In this document: one piece after another, positions 34,066 to 43,227 of the stretch | Position numbering within the stretch: the first letter of the stretch is position 1 | Layout of the letters: each line of letters opens with the position of its first letter | Assembly (NCBI GenBank): GCA_900298995.1 | Contig: OMIC01000008.1 | Span: forward strand, 1-64,000 | DNA length: 64,000 nt | Reading direction: 5' to 3' | Source of the DNA: Hyphomicrobiaceae bacterium | GTDB lineage: Bacteria; Pseudomonadota; Alphaproteobacteria; Rhizobiales; Aestuariivirgaceae | Notes under the pieces: model-generated | What the model was told of the DNA's origin: nothing | The model's database searches: none | What the model saw: only the letters and a program-made list of their open reading frames with translations | Position numbers and translations under genes: made by a program

Positions 34066-36836
34066 CGGGCCAGTTCCTGGAGAATCTTGGACGGTGTGAT
34101 GGGCAGGGAGGAAAAGCGTCGGCCGGTGGCATCGCGCAGGGCATTTGAAATCGCCGGCGCAACCGCTGTCATCACGGCCTCAGCGATGCCGCGCCCGGTC
34201 CCGCCGTCTTCGGGCACCTCGGGCAGGATGATGAGCTCCTGCGCACGGCCGCCGGGCTGATAAGAGGTTGCCAGCGGAACGTCCTGCATCCGCGCCACCT
34301 GGTAGCCCGTGAGATTTACCCCGCCGCCAGCGGGGCCATCCATGCCGTCGGCAAGTTCCTCAAGCAACGCATAGGACAGCGCCATGGCGATGCCGCCCTG
34401 AGACTGACCCAAAACGAGCTCCGGAACATGGATCCGTCCGGCATTCAGTATGGTGACGACATTCTGGATGTCGACCTGTCCCGTGGCGTGGTCGACAGTC
34501 AGGGCAACAATGTTAAGGGACGGCGCGAAGAGGGTGCGCACATAGCGTTTGGCGGCGGCGCCCGTGCCTGATGCGTTCTGGCGCAGGGCCATAACCGGTG
34601 GTGCGTCGGCGGTCCCCGAATAGAAACTCAGTCCATCGAGCCTCAGGTGCAATGTTCCGGCTGGTGACGGAAAGTCCGCTTCGGCCCAAGATCCCTGATA
34701 GAAACCATGTCCCAAGGCCCCGTGCGGGAGCCCCTCGGTATGAATGACCGCCGCCAGCTGGGGCAGGGACAGCGGCTTCAGGTTGCCCTCTGCGGCAAGC
34801 AGAAGCCCGTCTTTCCAGGCAACTGTCTCTGAAGACAGTTCGGGCCTCTGCCAAAGCAGCCGCGCGGCTGCCATCAGGCTTCCCTCGAACAGGGCGCGTG
34901 CTGTTTCCTGGACGGCATGCACCTGATGAAAGGCCGTCAGGCATGCCGATGACGAACTGACGGACTTCGGCGTCCATTTCGGATCTTGCCAGCCCAGGCC
35001 GTGTTCATCATCGACCGTCAATCCGGTTTGGTCCCACAGCCGATAGCCTGCCGTGACGACCCGGCTCGCGTTGACGCCGAGGACCGAAGCCACAACCACG
35101 GCCAGGGTGGTGGCCGATCCATTGCCCATGTCCACGCCACTGGTCTCCACCCGCACGCCTCCATCGGGTTCAAGATGGACTGCCGCAACAACCCCGTTAC
35201 CTGAAGAACCATAGGCCTGCATGGACAGCGCAAGCCCGGTTCCGTAGCTGCGCCCGCTCTTGGTATTCGATGCCTTGAGGGAGTCACGCTCCTTCCAGAG
35301 CGGATGCGCCTCTGCGGCATCGAGCATCTCGTCGAAACGCAAGGACTGCAACACCGGCCCGCCCGCAATCGTCTGGTCGCCCGTGCCAAGAACATTGGCG
35401 CGCCGCAGCGCAATCGGGTCCCAGCCCTGGCGGGCTGCAAGCTCATCGAGCGCAGTTTCTATTGCAAAGACGCCCTGTGGGCCGCCAAAGCCGCGCATCG
35501 AGCCTGCGCTGACATTTGCACTTTGAACCGCTCGCGACGAAATATCGGCCATGGGCAGCCGGTAGCCGCTACCCATGGAAAATGCGGCGAGACCGGCCAC
35601 CGAAGAGCTGAGATTGCGCCGTCCGCCGCCATCAAGTTCCAGCTCAGCCTCAATGGCACGCAACTTCATGTCAGGCCCGGCGACAACCCGTCCCGTGACC
35701 TTCGCGGCGTGGCGCTTCAAACCCGTCCGAAACTGCGTGTACCTGTCCAGTTCAAGGCGCACGGGGTTGCCATCGGAAAATGGCGCGGCGAGTGCGAGCA
35801 TCAGGGAAAAGGGCGATGAGTCACGTCCGCCAAACCCGCCGCCCGGAAAACAATTCGTCAGGTTGACCGCGCCAATCTTCACAGGCGCGTCGGTTGCGCC
35901 AAACATGACGGCAAGATCAGAAACGTCACCATCCGGTGACTGGCTGCCCAGCACGATGTTCAGGGTCTGCTCATGGCCATCATACCACGCAAGGCCAGTC
36001 TCAGGCTCCATGAACATCGGATCAACCGCACCCATGTCACAGGCGATCGGCTGGCTCACGAGGCTGGGGTCGCCGGCAAGGGCTTGCGCAATCTTCCGAC
36101 GAAAGCCGGGCGATTCTGAAAGATAGGTTTCGGCATCGGCGGCGGCATAGCTGAAGTTGATCTCGCCGCTCTGATACTTCACGTAGATCGTCTCTGGCGG
36201 GTAGACCTCGCCCATGCCCGCAGATTGCGATGTCTCCGTCGCGTAGCTCTGGAACGCTGCGTCATTGAACTGCATTTCTGCGCGGGCCGCCCGGAATGAC
36301 GCGGCAGAATCAAACAGCAGAAGTGCAACGGGCTGGCCCAGATAGTTCGGCACATGGCCAGGCCTCACCATCAGATCGCATTCGAGATCAAGCGGGCGGT
36401 TGAATTCAACACGGGCAGGTCCCGCGTCTGCCCGTGGCTGTTCACCGCTCTCGGGGGAGGCGCTTGCCGCTGAACCAGCGGGAAGGGCAGGGGAGCTTGT
36501 GAATTGATCTGCCAGAACGATCCGCCGCGGACGGCTTACCTGAGAGAGGCTCGAGAGATCCACCCCCAGAAAGACATGCTCCGTGCTCAGCGCATGAAGA
36601 TAAAGCCCATACCATTGTGAGCGCGGCCAGCCCGCCATGTCCCGCGCATGAAAATCACGCGCATAGATCTTCTGCCCGGTTACCTTTGCCCGGCCATCAA
36701 TGCGTTCTGCCGCAATGCCCGGTCGCGAAGGTGCCGAGTCCCGAGACGTGGCATTGGCCGATGTGGGCAGGCCGGATACCCGGCAGACAACGATGCCCAT
36801 CGCAGTCTGGATGAGACGTCGCCGGGTCAGAGACAT
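34062..36836 (-). CDS. Molybdopterin-binding subunit, Tat-exported aldehyde/isoquinoline-oxidoreductase type
   Basis: The protein of about 924 residues begins with a twin-arginine signal (MSLTRRRLIQTAMGIVVCRV). The N-terminal a/b hammerhead has IDGRAKVTGQKIYARDF. Molybdopterin contacts include FPGGGFGGRDSSPF, AGSMRGFGGPQGVFAIE and, near the C terminus, GQSQGGIAMALSYALLEELA. Size and signal match the single-chain IorB/aldehyde-dehydrogenase type that pairs with an [2Fe-2S] subunit and donates electrons to cytochromes in the periplasm. The reading frame is open to 36974, but 36836 places the RR motif at the N terminus. Substrate is probably an aldehyde or N-heterocycle; it is not determined. 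Confidence 0.9.
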   Translation of the reverse strand: MSLTRRRLIQTAMGIVVCRVSGLPTSANATSRDSAPSRPGIAAERIDGRAKVTGQKIYARDFHARDMAGWPRSQWYGLYLHALSTEHVFLGVDLSSLSQVSRPRRIVLADQFTSSPALPAGSAASASPESGEQPRADAGPARVEFNRPLDLECDLMVRPGHVPNYLGQPVALLLFDSAASFRAARAEMQFNDAAFQSYATETSQSAGMGEVYPPETIYVKYQSGEINFSYAAADAETYLSESPGFRRKIAQALAGDPSLVSQPIACDMGAVDPMFMEPETGLAWYDGHEQTLNIVLGSQSPDGDVSDLAVMFGATDAPVKIGAVNLTNCFPGGGFGGRDSSPFSLMLALAAPFSDGNPVRLELDRYTQFRTGLKRHAAKVTGRVVAGPDMKLRAIEAELELDGGGRRNLSSSVAGLAAFSMGSGYRLPMADISSRAVQSANVSAGSMRGFGGPQGVFAIETALDELAARQGWDPIALRRANVLGTGDQTIAGGPVLQSLRFDEMLDAAEAHPLWKERDSLKASNTKSGRSYGTGLALSMQAYGSSGNGVVAAVHLEPDGGVRVETSGVDMGNGSATTLAVVVASVLGVNASRVVTAGYRLWDQTGLTVDDEHGLGWQDPKWTPKSVSSSSACLTAFHQVHAVQETARALFEGSLMAAARLLWQRPELSSETVAWKDGLLLAAEGNLKPLSLPQLAAVIHTEGLPHGALGHGFYQGSWAEADFPSPAGTLHLRLDGLSFYSGTADAPPVMALRQNASGTGAAAKRYVRTLFAPSLNIVALTVDHATGQVDIQNVVTILNAGRIHVPELVLGQSQGGIAMALSYALLEELADGMDGPAGGGVNLTGYQVARMQDVPLATSYQPGGRAQELIILPEVPEDGGTGRGIAEAVMTAVAPAISNALRDATGRRFSSLPITPSKILQELAR

Positions 36837-37036
36837 CAAGCCTGGGGCCTCGCATTCGAGGTCTTGGCCGGGTGGGGTCTTCTGCATGGAAAAAGAAAAC
36901 AACAGTCTTTGAAGCTGATCCAGCTTAGAAGGACCAGGACAAAGCAGCAACTGAAGATTGCCGTTGCTTGGCATGCCTCGTGCGTTGCCTGGCCGGCCAG
37001 ATCGGGCCCGGCTGCGCAGAGCGCAATATCTTCCGG

Positions 37037-39148
37037 CTATTCCGGGATGATACGGCCGGGTTCCGCCTCATAGGGATCAGCAGGTGTGGCCATGGCCGTA
37101 TCCGTGCTGGCCTTGGTCCCCGGCATGATCTCAAAGCGCGGGTCGAACTCCACCATCGCGGCTGCCAGCCTGGTGAGAATGCCGACATCGCCATCGGCCC
37201 TGGCGGTGCCGTCCTTCAGCTGATCCTCCAGCTTCTTCGCGCCCATCATGGTGAGTTCGAGATCGGCGCGGTTGATGGTGAGCGTGAGGTCGGCCTTTTC
37301 TGCCCGAAAACCCTGGATGTTGGTGAGCGTGGCATTCTCGAGCTCAACGATGAATTGTTCGCCATTGTCGGGCGTCACGAGATTCATGGTGAAGCGCAGG
37401 CCTTCGACCTTGCGGCTGTCCATGCGGATGGCGAGGAAATTCAGGAACAGCTCGGTGGACATGGCGCGGATCACGTCCGGGCTGCTGGAGCTGGCGGTCT
37501 CGCCCTGCGGGATGCCGGTCCTGAGCTCATAGGCGGCGGCGAGGAAACTGTTGCGCAAGCCGGGGTTTTCCTGCTGGTAGCCCAGCTGCTCGAAGATATC
37601 GGCCAGCAGATCCTTGGCCTCGGTATTCCCCGGTTCGGCCTGCACCAGCTTGTGGACGATCTCGGTGGCCAGCAGATATTGGCCGGTGTCGTGGAGTTCG
37701 CGGCCGCGGGCGATGATCTTCGCGGCGCCGCCCATCATCTCGACATAGAGTGGTGCCGAATCCTCCGGCGACAGCGGAATGAGGGTTGCCGGGTTGCAAT
37801 CCCAGAAGCCGAGGTAACGCTGGATCACGCCGCGGGCGTTGTGTTCGGGCGAGCCGTGATAGCCGCGGCAGTGCCATTTCTGCAGGATGCTCTCGGGCAG
37901 CCGGTAGACATTGTGGATCTGGTTGATGGTGACGCCCTGATTGGCCAGATGCAGCACCTGGTTGTTCATGTGAGCATAGAGGTCGCGCTGGTCGCGGAGC
38001 ACCTCCTGGATGCGGGCATTGCCCCAGCGAGGCCAGTGGTGCGAGGCGAACATCACCTCGGCCTCGAAGCCAAAGAGGTAGAGCGCCTCGGCGATGTACT
38101 TCGACCAGCGCAGCGGGTCGCGCACGGGCGCGCCGCGGAGCGTGTAGATGTTGTGCAGCGTTGCCGTGACATTCTCCGCCATCCACAGAGCCTTGAGTTC
38201 GGGAATGTAGGTGTTCATTTCCCGCGGGGCCTCGGTGTTGGGCGTGTTCTGGAAGATCATCCGCACGCCGTCGACTTCGAATTCCTCGATCGGGTCCTTC
38301 ACGTAGCGGGTGGGAGCGATAAGGCCGGGAGTGCCGGCCGAGACACCCTGGCCCAGTCCCTGGCCGACATAGCCATGGGGGCTTGCTGGCAGCAGCAGGC
38401 CATACTGGTAGAACAGACGGCGGTTCATGGCGTTGCCGGCATAGACATTCTCGGAAATCGTGAAGTCCATGAAATCGGCGGGTGCGATGACCTCGACCTT
38501 GCCGGCGCGGACATCGTCCTCTCTGATCAGGCCGCGCACCCCGCCCCAGTGATCGCCATGGGTGTGGGAGTAGATGACCGCAGTGACCGGCAGGCCGCCG
38601 CCCACATGCTTCTGGAACAGTGCCCAGGCAGCGCGTACCGGCTCGGCGCTGATCAGCGTGTCGAACACGATCCAGCCCGTCTTGCCGCGCACGAAGGTGA
38701 TGTCCGCGAGATCGACGCCGCGCACCTGGTAGATGCCGGGGACCACCTCATAGAGGCCGTAGTTATTGTTGAGCCGCGAGATGCGCAAAAGCGAGGGGTG
38801 GATGCTGTCGAATTCGCGGTCCTCGTTGAGGAACTGGAAGCGCTCCATGTCCCAGGCGACGTGGCCGCCGTCTGCCATGATCTTCAGGTCGGGCATCGGG
38901 GCGATGAAGCCCTTGTTGAGTTCCTCGAAGTCGCGCTGGTCGGCAAAGGGAAGGTTGGCGGAAGATTTCCGGATGGCGTCGAGCGTGAAGGCTGATGGCG
39001 CCTTGCCCCTGGGATGGAAGTGGCCGGCGAGCGGCGGTTGGGTGTCGGCGGCGCGGGCCGGGCTCTCGTCGAACAAGGCGCTGCCGGCAACGGCGAAGGC
39101 GGCTCCTGTTGCGGGAATGGAGGTCAGCAGATCTCTGCGGGTTGCCAT
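37037..39148 (-). CDS. Alkylsulfatase (SdsA1/BDS1-like metallo-beta-lactamase fold), Tat-exported
   Basis: The 703-residue protein starts with a Tat-type signal (MATRRDLLTSIPATGAAFAV, then ARAADT). The zinc-binding HxHxDH motif is SHTHGDHWGG (His195, His197, Asp199, His200). Downstream zinc and substrate loops include FASHHWPRWG. The dimerisation domain contains RGYHGSPEHNARGVIQRYLG, and the C-terminal 130 residues form the SCP2-like domain that binds the alkyl chain. It cleaves linear alkyl sulfates such as dodecyl sulfate to alcohol and sulfate. GGAGAG precedes the start. It is divergent from the META-domain gene across 176 bases. The alcohol product could be oxidised by the adjacent molybdenum enzyme after conversion to aldehyde (inference). 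Confidence 0.92.
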   Translation of the reverse strand: MATRRDLLTSIPATGAAFAVAGSALFDESPARAADTQPPLAGHFHPRGKAPSAFTLDAIRKSSANLPFADQRDFEELNKGFIAPMPDLKIMADGGHVAWDMERFQFLNEDREFDSIHPSLLRISRLNNNYGLYEVVPGIYQVRGVDLADITFVRGKTGWIVFDTLISAEPVRAAWALFQKHVGGGLPVTAVIYSHTHGDHWGGVRGLIREDDVRAGKVEVIAPADFMDFTISENVYAGNAMNRRLFYQYGLLLPASPHGYVGQGLGQGVSAGTPGLIAPTRYVKDPIEEFEVDGVRMIFQNTPNTEAPREMNTYIPELKALWMAENVTATLHNIYTLRGAPVRDPLRWSKYIAEALYLFGFEAEVMFASHHWPRWGNARIQEVLRDQRDLYAHMNNQVLHLANQGVTINQIHNVYRLPESILQKWHCRGYHGSPEHNARGVIQRYLGFWDCNPATLIPLSPEDSAPLYVEMMGGAAKIIARGRELHDTGQYLLATEIVHKLVQAEPGNTEAKDLLADIFEQLGYQQENPGLRNSFLAAAYELRTGIPQGETASSSSPDVIRAMSTELFLNFLAIRMDSRKVEGLRFTMNLVTPDNGEQFIVELENATLTNIQGFRAEKADLTLTINRADLELTMMGAKKLEDQLKDGTARADGDVGILTRLAAAMVEFDPRFEIMPGTKASTDTAMATPADPYEAEPGRIIPE

Positions 39149-39324
39149 GACAGTCTCTCCATGCCGGTTTGCAGCTTCGCTGGAATGGTAGAGTGGGGGT
39201 CGTGACGCCTGTACTATTCAGAAGATGCAACAACGATATTGATTCAACCTTCACGGGTTGCCTCGGACATCATTTGGCCTTGTTTCCGGTATAGGAATAA
39301 AAACAGCAAAGGACTGGAGGAGAG

Positions 39325-40020
39325 ATGATGTTTATCCATTGCGCAGCCGCCCTGATCCTGCTTGCGGCGGTCGTGGCGCCGGCCCTGGCGAATGGAGTTG
39401 GTTCCTTCCGGGCGCAGGGCAATGAGCCTTTCTGGTCGCTGGGGCTGGGCGAGGGTGAAATCATTTTCCGTCCGATGGATGGCGCCGAGGTCCGCGTGAA
39501 GCCCATCCCCCAGCCGCGTCAGGATGGAGGGGCGACGGTCTATGAGGCCACGTCGGACGGGACTGATCTCACCGTCACGATCTCACCGGTCCTCTGTTCC
39601 GACACGATGTCGGGGAAGCCGTTTCCGAACACCGTGACGGTGGCGCATGGCGGCAAGACCTTCAGCGGCTGCGGCGGTGAGCCTGCCTCCCTGCTTCTGG
39701 GCGAGTGGGCCGTCACGGAATTGGCCGGCAAGCCGGTGATCGCGGATTCCGTGCCCACGCTGAAGTTTGGCGATGCCGGCAAGATCAGCGGCAAGGCGTC
39801 CTGCAACCGATATTTCGGCGGCTACACCCTGAGCGGAGAGGGCCTGGCGGTGGGCGAGCTGGGAAGCACGAAGATGCTGTGCGAACCCAAGGTCATGGAT
39901 CAGGAGCAGGCCTTTCTGGCGGTTCTCAAGGCGACCACCGGTTTTGCGATTGGTGCAGACGGTCACCTCACCCTGCGGAGCAGTGATGGGCAGACGATCG
40001 TCGCCCGGCCTCTGAAATAG
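39325..40020 (+). CDS. Secreted META/HslJ-domain protein
   Basis: The 231-residue protein has a Sec signal (LILLAAVVAPALANG). Residues 27-115 form a COG3650-type domain (FRAQGNEPFWSLGLGEGEII, TISPVLCSDTMSG). Residues 124-230 form a META/HslJ domain (LLGEWAVTELAGKPV, GKASCNRYFGGYTLSG, KMLCEPKVMDQEQAFL). Such proteins are linked to envelope stress or novobiocin/heat resistance but lack a known activity. GGAGGAGAG precedes the ATG. The gene is transcribed away from the alkylsulfatase and may respond to the same detergent-like stress, which is speculation. Confidence 0.85.
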   Translation: MMFIHCAAALILLAAVVAPALANGVGSFRAQGNEPFWSLGLGEGEIIFRPMDGAEVRVKPIPQPRQDGGATVYEATSDGTDLTVTISPVLCSDTMSGKPFPNTVTVAHGGKTFSGCGGEPASLLLGEWAVTELAGKPVIADSVPTLKFGDAGKISGKASCNRYFGGYTLSGEGLAVGELGSTKMLCEPKVMDQEQAFLAVLKATTGFAIGADGHLTLRSSDGQTIVARPLK

Positions 40021-40111
40021 GGGCTGCCTCCGGTCGCGGTCCGTCCGCCGATCCCCGGCTTCATCCGCGCGGGCCTATCGGCCTGCGCCCCGGCCTCCCG
40101 GGCACTGCAGA

Positions 40112-40140
40112 TTGACAGGTGCCAAGTTGTAGGATGATAT
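40112..40140 (+). promoter_or_regulatory. Sigma-70-type promoter overlapped by a GntR-type operator candidate
   Basis: TTGACA (40112-40117) is followed after 17 bases by TGATAT (40135-40140), a near-consensus -35/-10 pair. TTGTAGGATGATAT (40127-40140), which resembles FCD-family GntR half-sites (TTGTA-type), covers the -10 element. The GTG start of the regulator lies 22 bases downstream, behind GAGGAGCACTGAGGGGG. Autoregulation of the GntR gene and its operon is likely. Confidence 0.55.
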
Positions 40141-40161
40141 GAGGAGCACTGAGGGGGTGCT

Positions 40162-40926
40162 GTGGGCAGGCGTTCGGCGGACATCGGCGTGACCGAAAAT
40201 CTTCCCCAGAGGGTGGTGGCGCTTCTGGTGCGCGACATCGAGGGCGGCACACTGGAACCCGGCAGCCGGCTTCCGACCGAACAACAGCTGTCCGCCAAGC
40301 TCGGCGTGAGCCGCAACGTCATCCGGGAAGCCATCGCCCAGCTCAGGGCGGACGGGCTGGTTGAAGCCAGGCAGGGCGTGGGCGCCTTTGTTCTGGCGCC
40401 GGAGCAACGCGCGGCGATCCGCATCGACCGGCAGGCGTTGCTCGAATCCGACAACATCGAGCGTCTGTTTGAACTCCGGAGCATACTGGAAACCGAAGCG
40501 GCCCGGCTCGCCGCCAAGCGTCACACCACCGACCAGCTTGTGGCCATCAAGGCCCATCTCGACCGGATGAGCGGCGAGGAAAGGTGGGAGGACGGCAGCA
40601 TCGATGCCGATCTCGCCTTTCACAGGGAGGTCGCCCGGGCAACCGGCAACAGCTACATCCTCACCTTCATCGCCTTTGTCTGTGAGCAGATCCGGCAGAC
40701 GATCTATATCGCCCGCCGCACAAATCCGCTGCATGATCTGGTGCGGGTGAATGTCGGCGAGCATGTCCGCATCTTCGAGGCGCTGCGCGCCCGCAACGCC
40801 GAGGCCGCCGCCGAAGCCATGCGGGACCACATCCGGGGCGCTGCCGCCCGTGCCGGCGTGAAGATCGCCGGGGAGAGACGAATGCCGGACCAGTCGCAAC
40901 CGGCGGGGAGGGAAGTGAATGGCTGA
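40162..40926 (+). CDS. GntR-family regulator (FadR/FCD type)
   Basis: The 254-residue protein has a standard GntR winged helix (LVRDIEGGTLEPGSRLPTEQ, GVSRNVIREAIAQLRADGLV, GVGAFVLAP) and an FCD domain starting near residue 95 (ERLFELRSILETEAARLAA, with the metal-binding His in LAFHREVARATGN and REH-type helices). The start is GTG. It overlaps the following VOC-fold gene by 8 bases. It heads an operon with an ABC importer and probably represses it until the imported compound binds the FCD domain. Confidence 0.9.
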   Translation: MGRRSADIGVTENLPQRVVALLVRDIEGGTLEPGSRLPTEQQLSAKLGVSRNVIREAIAQLRADGLVEARQGVGAFVLAPEQRAAIRIDRQALLESDNIERLFELRSILETEAARLAAKRHTTDQLVAIKAHLDRMSGEERWEDGSIDADLAFHREVARATGNSYILTFIAFVCEQIRQTIYIARRTNPLHDLVRVNVGEHVRIFEALRARNAEAAAEAMRDHIRGAAARAGVKIAGERRMPDQSQPAGREVNG

Positions 40927-41365
40927 TCTACAAATGCGAATTACCGATGTGTGCCTGCTTGTCGAGGACATCCAGCGGACCGTCGATTTCTATACGCGGA
41001 TTCTCGGTTTCCGCCTGCGGCGGCGCGCCGAGGGATTCGCCGATTTCCACAGCGAGGGCGTGACGCTGGCCGCCTGGGAACTCGATCACATCAACCGTCA
41101 CTGCGGTGTATCCAACAAGCGCGCGCCAGCTGGCGCCCACAAGGTCTGCGTGGCGGTGAGACTGCCGACGCCGGCGGATATCGACGCCATGCATCAGCGG
41201 CTCACCGCGCAGGGCGTCAGGTTCGTCAGCGCGCCGGGGGATTATCCCTGGAACGCACGTTGCGCCTATTTTGCGGACCCCGACGACAATGTCTGGGAGA
41301 TCTATGCCTGGTATCCGGAGGGGCCGAAGCACGACTTCGACAGTTCCGATGAGACGACCACCTAA
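40919..41365 (+). CDS. VOC (glyoxalase/dioxygenase) superfamily protein
   Basis: The 148-residue protein has two beta-alpha-beta-beta-beta modules of the vicinal-oxygen-chelate fold: RITDVCLLVEDIQRTVDFYT and ILGFRLRR in the first, and HKVCVAVRLPTPADIDAMHQ and YFADPDDNVWEIYAW in the second. Members include glyoxalase I, ring-cleaving dioxygenases and isomerases; the last Glu in NVWEIY is a typical metal ligand. The exact reaction is unknown. It sits between the GntR regulator (8-base overlap) and the binding-protein gene, so it probably acts on the transported compound. Confidence 0.85.
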   Translation: MADLQMRITDVCLLVEDIQRTVDFYTRILGFRLRRRAEGFADFHSEGVTLAAWELDHINRHCGVSNKRAPAGAHKVCVAVRLPTPADIDAMHQRLTAQGVRFVSAPGDYPWNARCAYFADPDDNVWEIYAWYPEGPKHDFDSSDETTT

Positions 41366-41395
41366 CCAATCCTAAACGCGAGCAGGGAGGAAACC

Positions 41396-42427
41396 ATGAC
41401 ATACTCGCACATTTCCAGACGCAAGTTCCTGGCAGGAGGCGCCGTCATTGCCGGCGCGCTCGGCGGCGGCATCGAACTGATCCTGCCGGATCCGGCACGC
41501 GCTGAAAACGCCAAGGTCATCATCAAGCTCGACTGGCTGATCTCCAATGGTCAGATCGGCGACGTGATGGCCGCGCAGCAGGGCTTCTTCAAGGAAGCCG
41601 GCCTCGATGTCGAATTCAATCCCGGCGGACCCAATTCGGCAACCGTGCCGCCGGTCGTGTCGGGCGAGGCGACGCTTGGTCAGTTCTCCGAATCGACGCA
41701 GCTGGTCGCGGCGCGGGCATCCGGTGTTCCGGTGAAGATCCTGGCCTGCGGTTTCCGCACCGGTCCCTATGCCCTGGCATCCCTGCCCAAGGCTCCCGTG
41801 AAGAGCGCGGCCGACATGATCGGCAAGAAGATCGGCATACAGCCGACCGCGCGCGTCGTGATCGATGCCATCATCGCCAAGAACAATCTTGATCCGTCAC
41901 AGATCACCGTCGTCAATGTCGGCTTCGACAAGGCGCCGCTGGAGCGTGGCGAGGTCGATGCAATCGGCGGCTGGATCACCAACACCCAGGCGCTGTCGGT
42001 TCTCGGGCCGGACCGCATCGATCTCCTCGTCAGCGACATGGGCCTTCCCTCCTACGCCAATGTCTATTTCGCGACCGACGAGGCCATCGAGAAGAACGCC
42101 GAGACGCTGGCGAAGTTCATCGGCGCCGTCTCCAAGGGCTGGGAGTGGACCAAGAACAATCCGCAGGACGCCGTCAAGAAGACGGTCGAAGCCTATCCGG
42201 ACATGAGCCTCGAATGGGAACTGAAGACGATCGACCTGGTTCTCAAGCTGAGCTTCGATGCCGCCACCGCGAAGGATGGATGGGGAACTTTCGATCCCGC
42301 CAAGATCGAGGAGCAGATCGCGATGTTCGATGCCCTGAAGCAGTATGAGCAGGGGCGGCCGAAGCTCGAGGATGTGTATACGCTGAAGATCCTCGACATG
42401 ACGAAGGACGTCCGGCCGAAGATCTGA
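41396..42427 (+). CDS. ABC transporter substrate-binding protein, NitT/TauT (NMT1) type
   Basis: The 343-residue protein has a Tat-like signal (SRRKFLAGGAVIAGALGG, then ARAENA). The mature part shows the NMT1/SsuA layout: KLDWLISNGQIGDVMAAQQG, FFKEAGLDVEFNPGGPN, and GVPVKILACGF. It follows GCAGGGAGGAAACC. Substrates of this class include sulfonates, thiamine precursors and aromatic acids; the sequence does not reveal which. It is linked with ATPase and permease genes downstream by short gaps of 7 bases. Confidence 0.9.
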   Translation: MTYSHISRRKFLAGGAVIAGALGGGIELILPDPARAENAKVIIKLDWLISNGQIGDVMAAQQGFFKEAGLDVEFNPGGPNSATVPPVVSGEATLGQFSESTQLVAARASGVPVKILACGFRTGPYALASLPKAPVKSAADMIGKKIGIQPTARVVIDAIIAKNNLDPSQITVVNVGFDKAPLERGEVDAIGGWITNTQALSVLGPDRIDLLVSDMGLPSYANVYFATDEAIEKNAETLAKFIGAVSKGWEWTKNNPQDAVKKTVEAYPDMSLEWELKTIDLVLKLSFDAATAKDGWGTFDPAKIEEQIAMFDALKQYEQGRPKLEDVYTLKILDMTKDVRPKI

Positions 42428-42434
42428 CCTGCCG

Positions 42435-43220
42435 ATGACTCAGGACCGCCACAGCCTTGCCATTGCGGCAAGAGGGCTGACGCTGGGCTACAGAAGCCCG
42501 GCGGGCGACGCCGTGGCGGTCCTGAACGACTTTGATCTGGATGTGGCGCGTGGCGAGTTCCTGACCATCATCGGGCCTTCAGGCTGCGGCAAGTCGACCT
42601 TTCTCAGGGCCGTCGCCGATCTCCTGCAGCCTCTCAAGGGGCAACTCGGCGTTCTGGACGGTTCGCCCGCCGAGGCGCGGCAGCGCCGCGACGTTTCCTT
42701 CGTGTTCCAGGACGCAACATTGCTGCCGTGGCGCACGGCCCTGCAGAACGTCATGCTTCCCGATGATGTCGGCCGGCGCGCCCCCCGGCAGGATGCGCCG
42801 CCTGCCATGGAGCTTCTCGAACTGATGGGTCTGCGGGGTCTTGAAAATCGCTATCCCGCGCAGCTGTCGGGTGGCCAGCGCCAGCGCGTCGCCATCGCCC
42901 GGGCGCTTCTGTCCCGGCCGCGCATTCTGCTGATGGATGAGCCCTTCGGGGCGCTCGACGAGATCACCAGGGACCGGCTCAACGACGAACTCCTGAGGCT
43001 GTGGCGAAAGACGGAGACCACCATCCTGTTCGTCACCCATTCCATCATGGAAGCCGCCTATCTGGGCCAGCGCGTGATGGTGCTGGCGGCGAATCCCGGA
43101 CGCATCCATGCGCTCCATGACTTGCGCGGTCTGAAGGCTACAGAAACAGGCCTGAGGCGCGAGGACCCGCAGCTGATCGCCGAAATGGCGGACCTGCGGC
43201 GCGAGCTGGAAAGGTGCTGA
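42435..43220 (+). CDS. ABC transporter ATP-binding protein, NitT/TauT type
   Basis: The 261-residue ATPase has Walker A GPSGCGKS, the Q-loop VFQDATLLPWRT characteristic of the nitrate/taurine subfamily, signature LSGGQRQRVAIARALL, Walker B ILLMDEPFGALDEITR and an intact H-loop FVTHSIMEAAY. There is no TOBE extension, as expected for the class. It lies 7 bases after the binding-protein gene and 7 bases before the permease gene. Confidence 0.92.
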   Translation: MTQDRHSLAIAARGLTLGYRSPAGDAVAVLNDFDLDVARGEFLTIIGPSGCGKSTFLRAVADLLQPLKGQLGVLDGSPAEARQRRDVSFVFQDATLLPWRTALQNVMLPDDVGRRAPRQDAPPAMELLELMGLRGLENRYPAQLSGGQRQRVAIARALLSRPRILLMDEPFGALDEITRDRLNDELLRLWRKTETTILFVTHSIMEAAYLGQRVMVLAANPGRIHALHDLRGLKATETGLRREDPQLIAEMADLRRELERC

Positions 43221-43227
43221 TCCGGAG

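Noticed and set aside
36968-38995. A 675-residue + strand open frame
   Set aside because: It is antisense to the well-defined alkylsulfatase gene; its translation has the repetitive Val/Gly/His pattern expected from reading the opposite strand of a high-GC gene.
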